Assembly: GCA_020050965.1 (NCBI GenBank)
Contig: JAGVJV010000217.1
Span: forward strand, 1-6,226
Origin: Parachlamydiales bacterium
GTDB lineage: Bacteria > Chlamydiota > Chlamydiia > Chlamydiales > Rhabdochlamydiaceae
Length of the DNA stretch: 6,226 bases
Reading direction: 5' to 3'
The position numbers and the translations under genes were made by a program. The notes below the pieces were generated by a model that saw only the letters and a program-made list of their open reading frames with translations, made no database searches and was not told the origin of the DNA. Shown here in pieces: positions 5,534 to 6,226 of the stretch (position 1 is its first letter; the number at the start of each line of letters is the position of its first letter).

Positions 5534-6226
5534 ATGGTTCCACTCGCAGAAAGACTACGCCCCAAAACTATTGAAGAGATGGTCGGGCAAGGCCATTTAA
5601 TCTCAAGCCAAGGCTGGATTACCCGCACAATTGCCAGCAAGCGCCCCCTCTCTATCCTCCTATGGGGACCGCCCGGATGCGGCAAAACCACCCTGGCCCG
5701 CCTCTATGCCAAAGCCTTTGATGCCGATTTCGTCGTCTTTAGCGCGGTCCTACATGGAGTTGCCGAACTCAAAAAAACCATCCTCGATGCCAAAAACAGC
5801 CCCCTCTTTCAACGTAACCTAATCATCTTCATTGATGAGATCCACCGTTTCAATAAGGCCCAGCAAGATGCACTGCTCCCCTTTGTAGAAAATGGCACCA
5901 TCACCCTCATTGGGGCAACTACCGAAAACCCCTCTTTCTCTCTCAATAATGCGCTTCTTTCCCGCATGCGCACCCTAGTCCTCAATCCACTGACCGAAGA
6001 AGACCTCTCAATCCTTTTAAGCCGCTATGGAAGCCTCCCCCTCACTGAGAAGGCCAAAGAAAAACTGATCGACATGGCCCAAGGCGACGCCCGCCACCTC
6101 TTTAACATGCTCGAGAGTCTTGCGCTTGTACCTGAGGGAAAGGAGATCGATGAGACCGAGCTGCTCGACTGGGTCCAAAAACGCCCCGCTCTCTACGATA
6201 AGGCAGACGAAGGGCACTATAACCTC
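5534..6226 (+). CDS. rarA: Replication-associated recombination protein RarA (MgsA), N-terminal part, cut by window end
   Basis: The reading frame is open from ATG 5534 to the last base (231 codons, no stop), so the C-terminal half is outside the window. RarA is a cytoplasmic AAA+ ATPase of the clamp-loader clade (RarA/MgsA/WRNIP1) that acts on stalled replication forks and binds SSB. The N-terminus PLAERLRPKTIEEMVGQGHL (3-22) is the family signature. Walker A is GPPGCGKTT (45-53), Walker B is IIFIDEIHRF (97-106), sensor 1 is GATTEN (127-132), the arginine finger is in LLSRMR (141-146), and the sensor 2 arginine is Arg187 in GDARHLFN. KRPALYDKADEGHYNL at the end (216-231) matches the conserved RRAxxYDKxGExHYDL stretch. 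Full-length relatives are about 420-450 aa. No Shine-Dalgarno sequence precedes the ATG. An in-frame ATG at 5525 would add three residues (MLS), but it overlaps the predicted -10, so 5534 is preferred. Confidence 0.94.
   Translation, partial: MVPLAERLRPKTIEEMVGQGHLISSQGWITRTIASKRPLSILLWGPPGCGKTTLARLYAKAFDADFVVFSAVLHGVAELKKTILDAKNSPLFQRNLIIFIDEIHRFNKAQQDALLPFVENGTITLIGATTENPSFSLNNALLSRMRTLVLNPLTEEDLSILLSRYGSLPLTEKAKEKLIDMAQGDARHLFNMLESLALVPEGKEIDETELLDWVQKRPALYDKADEGHYNL

Overview
The window looks like chromosome from a member of the Chlamydiae, most likely an environmental ('chlamydia-like') lineage. The main reason is the pair of overlapping type IIA topoisomerase genes. Their proteins are of the short ParE/ParC type (GyrB_2/GyrA_2 in Chlamydia annotation), whose closest relatives that I recall are Bacteroidetes topoisomerase IV and the second gyrase-like pair of Chlamydia. 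Base composition is intermediate, roughly high-40s % GC by eye, which is above the human-pathogenic Chlamydia. Assignment to phylum is moderately confident; I cannot name a genus.

Layout from left to right. Positions 1-52 are probably the last codons of an unidentified gene. An AT-rich gap of about 100 bp follows. Then three plus-strand genes overlap head to tail: a GadC-type amino-acid antiporter (153-1574), topoisomerase IV subunit B (parE, 1558-3372) and subunit A (parC, 3360-5228). Overlaps of 17 and 13 bp suggest one translationally coupled transcript. A small AT-rich gene of unknown function lies on the minus strand (5214-5471) and overlaps the end of parC tail to tail by 15 bp. After a 62-bp divergent intergenic region, rarA (also called mgsA) starts at 5534 on the plus strand and runs off the window end.

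ParE (ATPase and Toprim metal site) and ParC (catalytic tyrosine) would form the A2B2 enzyme that decatenates and relaxes DNA. RarA is an AAA+ ATPase acting at stalled replication forks. So the right three quarters of the window is mostly chromosome maintenance, with a transporter at the head of the topoisomerase operon.

The most unusual structure is the intergenic region at 5472-5533. It holds a perfect 9-bp inverted repeat in which each arm reads as an extended -10 promoter element (TGATATAAT) pointing outward. One arm would transcribe the small unknown gene, which has a strong AGGAGG ribosome site. The other would start rarA transcription almost exactly at its ATG, implying a leaderless message. 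I see no RNA genes, mobile elements, CRISPR arrays or long repeats. I do not find a clear new multi-gene system; the small unknown gene and its shared promoter are the best candidates for something undescribed.
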